Positions 35,613 to 43,335 of a stretch of DNA of 44,122 nucleotides are shown here, in pieces; position 1 is the stretch's first letter; the number at the start of each line of letters is the position of its first letter. This DNA is from Chloroflexota bacterium (GTDB lineage Bacteria > Chloroflexota > Limnocylindria > P2-11E): NCBI GenBank assembly GCA_005889405.1, contig VBFY01000066.1, forward strand, positions 1-44,122, given 5' to 3'. Below the pieces are notes generated by a model. That model was not told the DNA's origin, ran no database searches, and saw nothing but the letters and a program-made list of their open reading frames with translations. The position numbers and the translations under genes were made by a program.

Positions 35613-36467
35613 GTGCCGAAGCGCGCCGCCACGAGCGTGTGGATCTCCATCGATATGGAAGGCATCGGCGGCGTCGCGGCGTACTCCCAGGTGATGATGC
35701 AGGGCATCGAGTACGAGCGCGCGCGCCAATGGATGGCACACGAAGCCAACGCGTGCATCGACGGTGCGGCGAGCGGGGGAGCGCGGCGGTTCTGCGTGAA
35801 CGACTCGCACGGCGCGATGCACAACATCTTCGCCGATGATCTCGACCCGCGCGCCGAGCTCGTCGTCGGCACCGCGAAACCATGGAGCATGGGCCAGGGC
35901 ATCGACGGCGGATACGACACGTGCTTCTTCGTCGGCTACCACGGACGCGCGGGACATCCAAAGGCGGTGCTGGATCACACCTACGCGAGTCGCGCGATCT
36001 TCGAATGCCGCCTGAACGGCAAGGCCGTGGGCGAGACCACGCTCAACGCGTACCTTGCCGGCCATTTCGGTTCCACTGTCTCGCTCGTGGCGGGCGACGA
36101 CGCAACGTGCCGCGAGGCGCGCGCCCTCGTGCCGGACGTCGTCACGGTGAAGACGAAGGACGCGACCGGCCGCTTCTCCGCGAAGATGCTCCATCCAAGT
36201 CGCGTGCAGGAAGCGCTGCGCGAAGGCGCTGCGCGCGCGGTCGAGACCTCCACGCGACTGAAGCCGCTTGTTCCGAAGGGCAGCAACGAGATCGAGCTGG
36301 TCTTCCTGACATCGGCGATGGCCGACATGGCGGAGCTCATCCCCACGACACGACGCAGCGGCCCGCGCGCGGTGTCGTACGCGTCGCGTGACTACCTCGA
36401 GCTGTACAAAGCCATGCTCGCGATGGTCCGCATCGCTCCGGCGGCCGTCCCGCCGGAGCAGTCCTAG
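35613..36467 (+). CDS. M55-family D-aminopeptidase (DppA-like)
   Basis: DppA-type enzymes remove D-amino acids from peptides such as those released from the cell wall, using two zinc ions in a decameric ring. The 284-residue product has the zinc ligands in SIDMEGIGG (D14 and E16), NDSHGAMHN (H66), GYHGRAG (H110) and VGETTLNAY (E141), all at the spacing of the family. The GTG at 35613 is chosen because it precedes the first strand directly; the frame stays open further back only because it runs antisense through the tRNA-Leu gene. The family-5 binding protein 150 bp away could supply peptides, but the genes are separated by the tRNA. Confidence 0.93.
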   Translation: MPKRAATSVWISIDMEGIGGVAAYSQVMMQGIEYERARQWMAHEANACIDGAASGGARRFCVNDSHGAMHNIFADDLDPRAELVVGTAKPWSMGQGIDGGYDTCFFVGYHGRAGHPKAVLDHTYASRAIFECRLNGKAVGETTLNAYLAGHFGSTVSLVAGDDATCREARALVPDVVTVKTKDATGRFSAKMLHPSRVQEALREGAARAVETSTRLKPLVPKGSNEIELVFLTSAMADMAELIPTTRRSGPRAVSYASRDYLELYKAMLAMVRIAPAAVPPEQS

Positions 36468-36476
36468 CAGGAGCAC

Positions 36477-37631
36477 GTGCCGCCCGGGGTGGACCGCGCT
36501 GATGTCGTCATCGTCGGTGGGGGCGTCGTCGGGGCGTCCATCGCGTACCACCTCGCTCGACGCGGCGTGCGGGACGTCGTCGTGCTCGAGCGTGACGAGC
36601 TCGGCAGCGGCTCGACGACGCGCAACGCGGGTGGCGTGCGCCTGCAGTTCTCGACCGAGATCAACGTTCGGCTGTCGCTGCGCTCACTGCCGCGGATCGA
36701 GCACTTTGCCGAAGAGATGGGCGTCGACCCGCAGCTCCGCCAGGTCGGCTACCTGTTCCTGATCACCGAAGAGCGCGACGTTGGGCCGTTCGAGGAGTCG
36801 CTCGCGATGTGGAAGCGCCTCGGTGTGCCGGTGCAGCGCCTCGACGCCGCCGCAGTCCATGGCGTGTTCCCCGAGCTTCGCGTGGACGACGTTCGCTTCG
36901 CGACCCTCTGCATGCGCGACGGGTACTGCGACCCGACCAGCCTGCTCAACGGCTACGTCGCGCGCGCGAGAGAGAAGGGCGTGCACTTCCGCGAGCGCGA
37001 GCCGGCGATCGGCATCGCGCGCGAAAGCGACCGCGTGACCGCGGTCCGCACCGCGAACGGCGAGATCGCGTGTGGCACCGTCGTGAACGCCGCTGGCGCG
37101 TGGGGAGCGGAAGTCGGAAAACTCGCTGGCATCGATCTGCCGATCAGACCGCTGCGACGACAGATCTTCGTCACCGATCCCGTTGCCGGTCTTGACCGCG
37201 AGTTCCCCCTCACCGTCGAGTTCGCGACGTCCTTCTATTTCCACCGGGAGTCGGGCGGCGTGCTCATGGGGATGGCCGATCCGACCGATGGTCCCGGCTT
37301 CGATGTCACCGTGAACTGGGATTTCCTGCCGACGCTCGTCGAGCGTGCGCTCTACCGCCTCCCGATCCTCGAGCGGGCCAACGTCAAGACGGGTTGGGCC
37401 GGCTTCTACGAGGACACGCCGGACAAGCATCCGATCATCGGCGCGGTCCCGGGCATCCAGGGATTCCTCTGCGCGGCCGGATTCTCCGGGCACGGGATCA
37501 TGCACGCGCCCGCGGCGGGCGAGGCCATCGCCGAGCTGATCGTCGATGGCCGGACGTCGTTCGATGTCACGCCGCTCGCGTACGATCGGTTCCGTCGCGG
37601 CGACCTCATCAAGGAGCACAACGTCATTTGA
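36477..37631 (+). CDS. FAD-dependent oxidoreductase of the DAO family (sarcosine/glycine oxidase-like)
   Basis: DAO-family flavoenzymes oxidise N-methyl or primary amino acids. The 384-residue product has the dinucleotide-binding motif VVIVGGGVVGASIAYHLARRG at the N-terminus, followed by VVLERDELGSGSTTRNAGGVRLQF, the second FAD motif VVNAAGAWGAEV near residue 205, and the C-terminal GFSGHGIMHAPAAGEAIAELI that closes over the flavin. The GTG start has CAGGAG just upstream and lies nine bases behind the D-aminopeptidase gene, so the two are probably co-transcribed; a peptide-to-amino acid route is a reasonable guess. The substrate is not readable from the sequence. Confidence 0.92.
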   Translation: MPPGVDRADVVIVGGGVVGASIAYHLARRGVRDVVVLERDELGSGSTTRNAGGVRLQFSTEINVRLSLRSLPRIEHFAEEMGVDPQLRQVGYLFLITEERDVGPFEESLAMWKRLGVPVQRLDAAAVHGVFPELRVDDVRFATLCMRDGYCDPTSLLNGYVARAREKGVHFREREPAIGIARESDRVTAVRTANGEIACGTVVNAAGAWGAEVGKLAGIDLPIRPLRRQIFVTDPVAGLDREFPLTVEFATSFYFHRESGGVLMGMADPTDGPGFDVTVNWDFLPTLVERALYRLPILERANVKTGWAGFYEDTPDKHPIIGAVPGIQGFLCAAGFSGHGIMHAPAAGEAIAELIVDGRTSFDVTPLAYDRFRRGDLIKEHNVI

Positions 37632-37813
37632 ACGCGCTCAGCTTGTTCCTGGTGCTCGACCTCGCACTCGTCGCGGCGGCCGCCGTGCTTCTCCTGCTCG
37701 TCGTCATCGGACGCGGCCGATCCATCCAATATCTCGCGCTTGCCGCGCTTCTGATCGTTCTCGCGGTCGGCGTCTGGTACACGACGATCCGGAGTCCAGT
37801 GGCGCTGCCCTGA
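37628..37813 (+). CDS. Small two-helix membrane protein (TTG start)
   Basis: The 61-residue product would be two membrane helices (about 4-26 and 34-52) with a short basic turn GRGRSIQ. The TTG start overlaps the oxidoreductase stop by 4 nt (TTGA), the same coupling as elsewhere here. No family was recognised and the small size makes it less certain than its neighbours. Confidence 0.5.
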   Translation: MNALSLFLVLDLALVAAAAVLLLLVVIGRGRSIQYLALAALLIVLAVGVWYTTIRSPVALP

Positions 37814-37839
37814 CGGTTGTGGGCTCAGGCACGCAAGAG

Positions 37840-38364
37840 ATGATCGTCCGCACACTCTTCGTACTCGCCCTGGTGCTCGTGAGCGTCGCCTGCGGCAACC
37901 GGCCGTTGGCCGAGGAGACGAACGCAACAGGGTCAGAGGGAGGTCAGGCCGGGAGCCTCGATACGACCTGCAGTCCAACGGACCAAGCTCAATATGTTTA
38001 TCGGCCGGCGCGCTTGCAGGTGGTCGAGGCCTGCGTCCGCGTGGCCGGAACGGTCGTCTCGAGCTCGACCGAGGCGGATGGGGACGTTCACCTCCAGGTC
38101 CGACTCGATCCTCCGTATCAGGTACTGCTGAGACCCGGGAATCAGTTTGAGGACGGCAACCTGATCGTCGAACCGGTTTGCCAGTTTCCTCCTCTGCAAG
38201 CCGACGCCATACGAGTCTGCGCCTCCGATCCCGATCCACTCCTCGGTGGGATCCCAGGAGTTGGCGACCATGTCTGGATGGAGGGGCGTTACATCCTCGA
38301 CTCGCAGCACCACGCGTGGGCGGAGCTCCATCCCCTCTATCGCTGGGGCGCCATCAACCCGTGA
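37840..38364 (+). CDS. Putative lipoprotein of unknown function
   Basis: The 174-residue product starts with a lipoprotein signal, VRTLFVLALVLVSVACGN, with the lipidated cysteine near residue 18. A short Ser/Gly/Thr-rich linker follows, then a domain of about 120 residues with alternating hydrophobic strands (RLQVVEACVRVAGTVVSSSTEADGDVHLQVRLDPPY) resembling an OB-fold, and two further cysteine-containing turns. It ends in HHAWAELHPLYRWG. Similarity to a named family was not established. The base composition looks slightly less GC-rich than in the operons around it. The stop overlaps the next gene by 4 nt. Confidence 0.75.
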   Translation: MIVRTLFVLALVLVSVACGNRPLAEETNATGSEGGQAGSLDTTCSPTDQAQYVYRPARLQVVEACVRVAGTVVSSSTEADGDVHLQVRLDPPYQVLLRPGNQFEDGNLIVEPVCQFPPLQADAIRVCASDPDPLLGGIPGVGDHVWMEGRYILDSQHHAWAELHPLYRWGAINP

Positions 38365-38963
38365 GAGTGCCGACCTGGATCGGATGGACCGGAGCGACGA
38401 CGGTCGGTTTTTCGCTGGGCACGACGCTCAGCACGTTTCTTGTCGGTGCAGCTGCGCGACCGCTCAGTCCACTCCTCGGCGGCATCATTTTCGTTCTGTC
38501 ATACGGCGTTCTCATCGGGATCGTCATCGGCCTCGCGCAGTGCCTGGCGATCCCGCGCGGCACGGCCCGCTGGAGGGTGTGGATCCTCGCGACGCCGCTC
38601 GGTGCCGGAGCTGGCTATGTTCTCGCGTCGGTCGTCGGCGAGATCCTCGGTAACACCATCGATCCGAGCCTGAACGTCGTGATCGGAGAAGGTGCGATCG
38701 AGACCGCGTCCGGCGCGGTCGTCGGGCTCGGGATCGGATTTGCGCAATGGCTCGTCCTGCGACGAGGCCTGTCCGATGGGCGCTGGTGGATCGTCGCGAG
38801 CGTGGTCGGTGGAGCGCTGGGCTATGGGGCGGCCGCCGCGGTGCTGGAGCTCTTTGATCTGCCGGTATTGAAAGCGAACCTGGTGCCGTCGTTCGGCGCG
38901 ATCCTCGGTCTCTTTGTCGGGGTCTCGCAGGGTCTCGTTCTCCGGCCGGCCTACCTAGACTGA
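38361..38963 (+). CDS. Multi-pass membrane protein with glycine-rich repeats, function unknown
   Basis: The 200-residue product has about six membrane helices arranged as repeats, each with a pattern like GxxxGLAQ or GxGIGFAQWLVLRR (LIGIVIGLAQCLAIPRG, VGLGIGFAQWLVLRRG, LFVGVSQGLVLRP), pointing to an internally triplicated helical hairpin. No transporter or enzyme motif was seen. The GTG start overlaps the lipoprotein stop as GTGA. It ends four bases before the selD start. It may work with the lipoprotein. Confidence 0.75.
   Translation: MRVPTWIGWTGATTVGFSLGTTLSTFLVGAAARPLSPLLGGIIFVLSYGVLIGIVIGLAQCLAIPRGTARWRVWILATPLGAGAGYVLASVVGEILGNTIDPSLNVVIGEGAIETASGAVVGLGIGFAQWLVLRRGLSDGRWWIVASVVGGALGYGAAAAVLELFDLPVLKANLVPSFGAILGLFVGVSQGLVLRPAYLD
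38956..38961 (+). promoter_or_regulatory. Possible -10 element of selD
   Basis: TAGACT lies six bases before the selD GTG, overlapping the end of the preceding gene. The same hexamer and spacing precede the PH-like gene at 42828. Confidence 0.35.
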
Positions 38964-38967
38964 CGAC

Positions 38968-40011
38968 GTGTTCACACGCGAAGAGGTGCGCCTCACGACC
39001 CTGGCGACCTGCGCCGGCTGAGGCGCGAAGCTGGGCCCCGGCCCACTGGCGCAGGTCCTGCGCCCTCTGCAGCAACAGCCGAGTCCCGCGGAGCTGCTCG
39101 TCGGTCTCGCACCGAGCGACGACGCGGCGGTGTATCTCGTCGCGCGCGACGTCGCCGTCGTGGAGACGCTCGATTTCTTTCCGCCGATCGTCGACGACGC
39201 GTACGCCTCCGGCGCCATCGGGGCCGCGAACGCGATGTCCGACGTGTTCGCAATGGGAGGCGAGGTGCTTTTCGCGCTGCAGATCGCGGCTTGGCCCGAG
39301 GACCTGTCGATGGAGCAGCTCGAGACGCTGTTCCGCGGCGGCGTCGACAAGGTGCGTGAGGCGGGTGGTGTGGTCGCCGGAGGCCACACGGTGATCGACC
39401 GCGAGCCGAAGTACGGCCTCGCGGTCACCGGCCGGGTGCATCCCGAACGCATCCTGCGGAAGAACGCGCTGCGCGTGGGCGACGCGCTCTGGCTGACTAA
39501 GCCGATCGGCACCGGCGTCCTCACGACCGCGCACAAGAACGGAAAGCTCGCGCCCGAGGACCTCGCGTCGGTCATCGCGTCGATGGTGTCGCTCAACCGC
39601 GGCGCCGCGCGCGCGGCCGTCGACGCGGGCCTTCACGCGGCGACGGACGTCACCGGATTCGCGCTCGCGGGGCATGCGTTCGAGATGGCGGATCAGTCGC
39701 GCGTCGGCATCCGCATCAGCGCAGGGTTGGTGCCGCTCCTGCCAGCGGCGCGCGAGCACGCGGTCGGCGCGAGCTTCGGTGGGCTCGAGCGGAACAAGGC
39801 GCACTTCCTGGACGGCGGGCGCGTTCGCTTCGACGGTGTCGATGATGTCGTGCGCACGCTGCTGCTGGACCCGCAGACGTCCGGCGGGCTGCTCATCGGT
39901 GTGCCCGCCCCTCACGCGACGCCGTGGGAGCGCGCGCGCGCCGCGCACAGCGTGACGGCGACACGGATCGGCGAGGTGACCGAAGGTCAGGGCGTGATCG
40001 TCACCGCGTGA
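38968..40011 (+). CDS. selD: Selenophosphate synthetase with selenocysteine at residue 18 (UGA at 39019-39021)
   Basis: SelD makes selenophosphate from selenide and ATP, the selenium donor for selenocysteine and selenouridine. Read from GTG 38968, the frame runs to TGA at 39019-39021 and then on to 40011. Around that codon the peptide is TTLATCAG-U-GAKLGPGPL, matching the SelD active-site loop in which this residue is Sec or Cys, so the UGA is Sec18. Downstream come LAPSDDAAVYLV, AIGAANAMSDVFAMGGEVLFAL, GGHTVIDREPKYGLAVTG and TDVTGFALAGHAFEM, all SelD. A hairpin with a GGTC apex lies at the right distance (39048-39064). Total 347 residues, normal for SelD. Standard gene finding would truncate it to an ATG at 39130. 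Confidence 0.95.
39048..39064 (+). promoter_or_regulatory. Bacterial SECIS-like hairpin in selD mRNA
   Basis: GGCGCAG and CTGCGCC form a perfect 7-bp stem around GTC. The apex reads GCAGGTCCTGC, very close to the GCAGGUCUGC apex of the E. coli fdhF SECIS, with the GU pair needed by SelB. The G of that apex is 34 nt behind the UGA, within the range known for bacterial elements. Confidence 0.75.
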
Positions 40012-41396
40012 GCATCCAGCAGGTCGAGGAAGTCGAGGGAGAAGAGACACCGGTCCCAAGCGCGCGAGCGGCGGAGCTCGCGCGTCTGTCCCCGAGCCGC
40101 GCCGCGCTCGAGCTCGCGTGGCCCGGCATCATCGAGCAGTCGGTCAGCGCTCTCGGCACGGCGATTGTGTTCGCCTTCGTCGGACATCTCGGAGCGACGG
40201 CGACCGCGGCGGTCGGCGCCGCCGGCCAGTTCCTCTTCCTGCTTTTTCCGGTGTGGCGCTCCCTGGCCATCGGCACCATCGCCGTGGTGAGCCGGCGGAT
40301 GGGGGAGGGTCGCCCGGTTGAGGCGGCTGATGCGACTCGCCAGTCGTTGATCCTCGGCGGACTGGCAGGGATCGTGTTCGGCGCGGGGTTCGTCATCTTC
40401 GCTGCGCCTCTGCTGCGACTGCTCGGAGCGAGCGACGATGTTGTCGCGATCGGAGCTCCGTTCCTCGCGGTCATAGGCGCGACAAGCGGCACGGCGACCG
40501 TCGCACTCATCGGGACGTCGGCGATGCGCGCTGCCGGCGACACGCGGACGCCGATGTTCCTCGCGCTCGCGAGCGTCGGTGTCGCCGTCGCCCTCGCCTA
40601 CCTCTTGATCGACGTGCTCGGGATCGGCCCGATGGGGTCGGCCTACGCGTCGTCGATCGTCTGGATCCTCAACATGATCGTGGTCGTCGTGCTGCTGCTA
40701 CGTGGAGTAGCCGGCCTCAGCATCGCGGGCGGTCCGTGGCGACTCACGCGCCAGACGACCCGCACGCTCTTCGCCATCAGCCTCCCGTCGGGACTCGAGA
40801 GCGCGACCTTCAGCTTCGGCATCCTCTTCCTTTCTGGTCTGGTGTTTCGCCTCAGCACCGAGGACGTCGCAGCGCATCAGATCATCGGGCAGATCGAGAC
40901 GTTCTCCTTCTTCCCGTGCATCGGTTTCTCCGCAGCCGCGAGCGCACTCGTGGGTCAGGCGCTCGGCATGGGCGATCCGGAGCGCGCCCGCCGCGCGGGT
41001 TGGGCCGCGGCGGGCATGGCGCTGGTCTGGGCGACCACCGCGGGGATCACGTTCCTCGTCGTCCCGAGCTTCCTGCTCGGCATCTTCACCATCTCCGGCG
41101 CGGTCGTGACCGCCGGGATCGGTGCGCTCGCGGTCGTCGGCATCGGCCAGCCTGCGCAGGCACTGATCTTCGCGCTCGGCGGCGCGCTGCGCGGTGCCGG
41201 GGACACGCGCTACCCGCTGATGGTTTCGCTGGTGAACTGGTTCCTCGTCCGACTGCCGCTCGCGTATGTCTTCGGGTTCGTCTTTGGGCTCGGACTGACC
41301 GGGATCTGGCTCGGAGTGACGATCGACTACTTCGTGCGTGCCGCGCTGCTCGCGGTGCGGTTCAGGAGCGGTGCGTGGGCGAAGGTGCGAGTGTGA
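40008..41396 (+). CDS. MATE-family efflux transporter
   Basis: MATE proteins export drugs or metabolites by Na+ or H+ antiport. The 462-residue product has about twelve membrane helices in two six-helix halves: WPGIIEQSVSALGTAIVFAFVGHLG and ALAVVGIGQPAQALIFALGGALRGAGDTRYPL are typical, and the first half has its own ALIGTSAMRAAGDTRTPMF copy of the latter motif. About 30 charged residues precede helix 1. The GTG at 40008 overlaps the selD stop as GTGA. Pairing with selD may be chance or may reflect co-expression; nothing points to a selenium compound as cargo. Confidence 0.93.
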   Translation: MSIQQVEEVEGEETPVPSARAAELARLSPSRAALELAWPGIIEQSVSALGTAIVFAFVGHLGATATAAVGAAGQFLFLLFPVWRSLAIGTIAVVSRRMGEGRPVEAADATRQSLILGGLAGIVFGAGFVIFAAPLLRLLGASDDVVAIGAPFLAVIGATSGTATVALIGTSAMRAAGDTRTPMFLALASVGVAVALAYLLIDVLGIGPMGSAYASSIVWILNMIVVVVLLLRGVAGLSIAGGPWRLTRQTTRTLFAISLPSGLESATFSFGILFLSGLVFRLSTEDVAAHQIIGQIETFSFFPCIGFSAAASALVGQALGMGDPERARRAGWAAAGMALVWATTAGITFLVVPSFLLGIFTISGAVVTAGIGALAVVGIGQPAQALIFALGGALRGAGDTRYPLMVSLVNWFLVRLPLAYVFGFVFGLGLTGIWLGVTIDYFVRAALLAVRFRSGAWAKVRV

Positions 41397-41411
41397 TCGG
41401 CTCCGCGTCTG

Positions 41412-41495
41412 TGCCCAGGGCGGGACTTGAACCCGCACGTCCTTTCGGACACGAGCCCCTCGAACTCGCGTGGCTGCCGATTACACCACCTGGGC
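41412..41495 (-). tRNA. tRNA-Leu (anticodon GAG) with unusual C33
   Basis: An 84-nt class II tRNA with perfect 7-bp acceptor GCCCAGG/CCTGGGC, D-arm GTG/CAC, anticodon stem CGAGT/GCTCG (last pair T-G), long variable arm TGTCCGAAAGGACGT, and T-arm GCGGG/CCCGC with loop TTCAAGT. The anticodon loop is TCGAGGG: anticodon GAG, but C where U33 is nearly universal. The last D-loop base is C, where the other Leu tRNA of this window has A. Discriminator A, no encoded CCA. Confidence 0.88.
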
Positions 41496-41505
41496 GGGTG
41501 AGTCC

Positions 41506-42312
41506 TCATTTTAGTCCACCGTCGAGTTCATGGCGCGCTGCGTAGGAATCCCAGATGACCCGCTTGCGCTGGAGGCACGGAACGTCGAGTCCCGAATACA
41601 GCCATGGCAGGAGTCGAGACGACTCGTGGTTGGCGTACGCGAGACGATGCATCGGATGGATCCGGTTGCTCGGCTGGTGCGTGCCGATCGATCCCCAGAT
41701 CCCCAGCTGCGACCGTAGACGTTCGCGGAGCCATTCGACGTGTGCGCGACTCGCCGAGTTGAAGACCGTGCGGAGTGCTTCATACGTTCCCCTTGCCTTA
41801 CCCGTTCCCTGGTACGTGTAATTCAGGATCGATCCATCACCATCGAGTAGTCCTCGGACGAGGTGGGACACGTTCGAGTCGGGGACGTCGATGGCACCGA
41901 GGACAAGGCTCTTGCGTGGCATCAGACCGACGCTCCGGAACCACTCGTACAGGCGCGCATCGCCGAACTGGATGTGGTAAACGACGTTGCCGTCGCGGGT
42001 CAGCTCCACGCCGATCGTGTTCGTTCGTCCAAGCAGGGCCAAGTAACGCGACACGAGCTCGAAGTCTTCTGATTTGAAGTTGATCGAGCGGCGTCGACCA
42101 AAAGTGAGGCAGCCGTCGGTTGCGGTCAGCCCAACGATGTATGCCATCGAATCTGACCAGGCCAGGGGCAGCGTCGTTGCGGTACGAACAAGCCACCCCA
42201 GTCTCCCCAATGGAGTTCGGCGCACATAAAGCTTGCCCCGATGCCCTTCAGCCATGCGTGCCACGCGCGCATCCGTCTTGGCTGTCAGGCCCTTGGCCCA
42301 GCCCTTTCCCAT
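41506..42312 (-). CDS. LAGLIDADG homing endonuclease-like protein
   Basis: The 268-residue product has two LAGLIDADG motifs, AYIVGLTATDGCLTFG near residue 60 and HLVRGLLDGDGSILNY near 150, each with the catalytic Asp, and the helix and strand spacing of a monomeric double-motif enzyme (about 200 residues between about 50 and 260). Such enzymes cut long DNA targets and spread their own gene. No intron or intein splice elements surround it, so it is free-standing. Its stop lies 10 bases before tRNA-Leu(GAG) and covers that gene's -10 element. The base composition is visibly lower in GC than its neighbours, which suggests recent transfer. Confidence 0.85.
   Translation of the reverse strand: MGKGWAKGLTAKTDARVARMAEGHRGKLYVRRTPLGRLGWLVRTATTLPLAWSDSMAYIVGLTATDGCLTFGRRRSINFKSEDFELVSRYLALLGRTNTIGVELTRDGNVVYHIQFGDARLYEWFRSVGLMPRKSLVLGAIDVPDSNVSHLVRGLLDGDGSILNYTYQGTGKARGTYEALRTVFNSASRAHVEWLRERLRSQLGIWGSIGTHQPSNRIHPMHRLAYANHESSRLLPWLYSGLDVPCLQRKRVIWDSYAARHELDGGLK
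41508..41513 (-). promoter_or_regulatory. -10 element of the tRNA-Leu(GAG) gene
   Basis: TAAAAT, then GAG, 11 bases before the mature tRNA 5' end, the same arrangement as at tRNA-Leu(CAG). It overlaps the last codons of the endonuclease gene. Confidence 0.45.
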
Positions 42313-42317
42313 GTCGA

Positions 42318-42323
42318 TATCTA
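42318..42323 (-). promoter_or_regulatory. Possible -10 element of the endonuclease gene
   Basis: TAGATA on the minus strand lies five bases before the ATG. About 20 bases further upstream is an imperfect palindrome TGTGTTGTCACACA (42342-42355). The rest of the gap to 42500 is less GC-rich and shows nothing else recognisable, apart from a CTTGCGC direct repeat near 42390-42410. Confidence 0.3.
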
Positions 42324-42500
42324 CGCACGGAATTGCCTATCTGTGTTGTCACACAAATGCGTGAATGGCCAGCTATTTCGTGCGACAAGACTTGCGCGAC
42401 ACCTTGCGCAGTCACGCTCCATGCGAGCGTTAGGAGGTCTTGGGCCGCGCGGGTCGGGAGCAGCTCCTTTACCGCCCACCGCGCCACACTGTCGGGACCG

Positions 42501-42806
42501 ATGCGCATTTTCCGGTGCCCGCGCTGCCGCGCCGAAGATATCAGCGCCGACGCACATCCGACGCGCGTCCTCGACAACGGCGTCGAGCGTCCGGTCTTCG
42601 TCTGCCGCAACTGCTACCGCGCGGCCGAGCTCGAGTTCCGTATCGCGAGCCAGACCGGCGATGTCGGCTACGTTCCACTCGCTATCCGTGATGGACTACG
42701 GCAGCTCCGCGATTTCTATCGCGCGCGCCTTGCCGAGGACGATGACGAGCGCGTCCGCGCCGCACTCGCCGAGGTCGAGCGTCGTCTCGCCATCGATGTG
42801 GTCTGA
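42501..42806 (+). CDS. Small zinc-ribbon protein
   Basis: The 101-residue product has two CxxC knuckles, CPRC near residue 6 and CRNC near 36, spaced as in zinc ribbons, followed by a helical part YVPLAIRDGLRQLRDFYRARLAEDDDERVRAALAEVERRL. The ATG at 42501 directly precedes the first knuckle (MRIFRCPRC), and the open frame further back does not show protein-like composition. Function unknown; zinc ribbons of this kind often bind nucleic acid or protein partners. Confidence 0.75.
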   Translation: MRIFRCPRCRAEDISADAHPTRVLDNGVERPVFVCRNCYRAAELEFRIASQTGDVGYVPLAIRDGLRQLRDFYRARLAEDDDERVRAALAEVERRLAIDVV

Positions 42807-42815
42807 AGGTCGACC

Positions 42816-42821
42816 TAGACT
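42816..42821 (+). promoter_or_regulatory. Possible -10 element of the PH-like gene
   Basis: TAGACT is six bases before the ATG at 42828, in the 21-bp gap behind the zinc-ribbon gene. Confidence 0.35.
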
Positions 42822-42827
42822 CGCGGT

Positions 42828-43334
42828 ATGAACCCGATCCGTCCGGACCTGGGGCTGCTCTGGCCGTCGTTCACGTTCTTCCCTCTCGCCGCGCTCGCGG
42901 TCCTCGTCTTCGGCGCGGCCGGCAGCGACCCGGTCATGATCGTCATCGGGCTGCTCCTGCTCGCGGTGAACATCGCGATCGTCGCGAACCAGGCGTACTT
43001 CACGACGCTTGACATCGAGGGCGATGCGGTGGTCTTCCGCACGAATTTCGGCCTGCACGAGGAGCGCGTCCCGATCGGTGCGCTGCAGCGGATCGACGCC
43101 AAGCGATACCCGGGTGCGCACTCGGGCGTGTCGGCGCCGTTCTTCGTCGCGCGCGGACGTGACTCCACGGTGAAGGTCAACACGAAGCCATATCGGCTGC
43201 GGAGCTTCGCGCCGTTCATCGCGCTCCTGCGGCAGGCCAACTCGCATGTCGAGCTCGATCCGTTCTGGTCGCGCGTCGCCGCCGGCGAAGACGTGTCGAA
43301 GGAGATCAGCCTCACCCCGCGCAGCCGGTGGTGA
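42828..43334 (+). CDS. Membrane protein with bacterial PH-like domain
   Basis: The 168-residue product has two N-terminal membrane helices (about residues 13-31 and 34-53) and a soluble domain with alternating strands: FTTLDIEGDAVVFRTNFGLHEERVPIGALQRIDAKR, then APFFVARGRDSTVKVNTKPYRLRSFAPFIALL. This is the layout of small PH-domain membrane proteins (DUF304/bPH_2 type). Function is unknown. The ATG start is clear. It ends two bases before the convergent CoA-binding gene. Confidence 0.8.
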   Translation: MNPIRPDLGLLWPSFTFFPLAALAVLVFGAAGSDPVMIVIGLLLLAVNIAIVANQAYFTTLDIEGDAVVFRTNFGLHEERVPIGALQRIDAKRYPGAHSGVSAPFFVARGRDSTVKVNTKPYRLRSFAPFIALLRQANSHVELDPFWSRVAAGEDVSKEISLTPRSRW

Positions 43335-43335
43335 C

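Noticed and set aside
39130-40011. selD starting at ATG 39130
   Set aside because: It would lack the active-site loop; the homology continues upstream through the UGA codon.
41412-41495. tRNA for selenocysteine, given the selD nearby
   Set aside because: The anticodon is GAG, not TCA, and the acceptor has 7 bp; it is a Leu tRNA.
40736-41545. Open frame with RAGLEPARPFGHEPLELAWLP
   Set aside because: It is a shadow of the MATE gene running into the antisense of tRNA-Leu(GAG).
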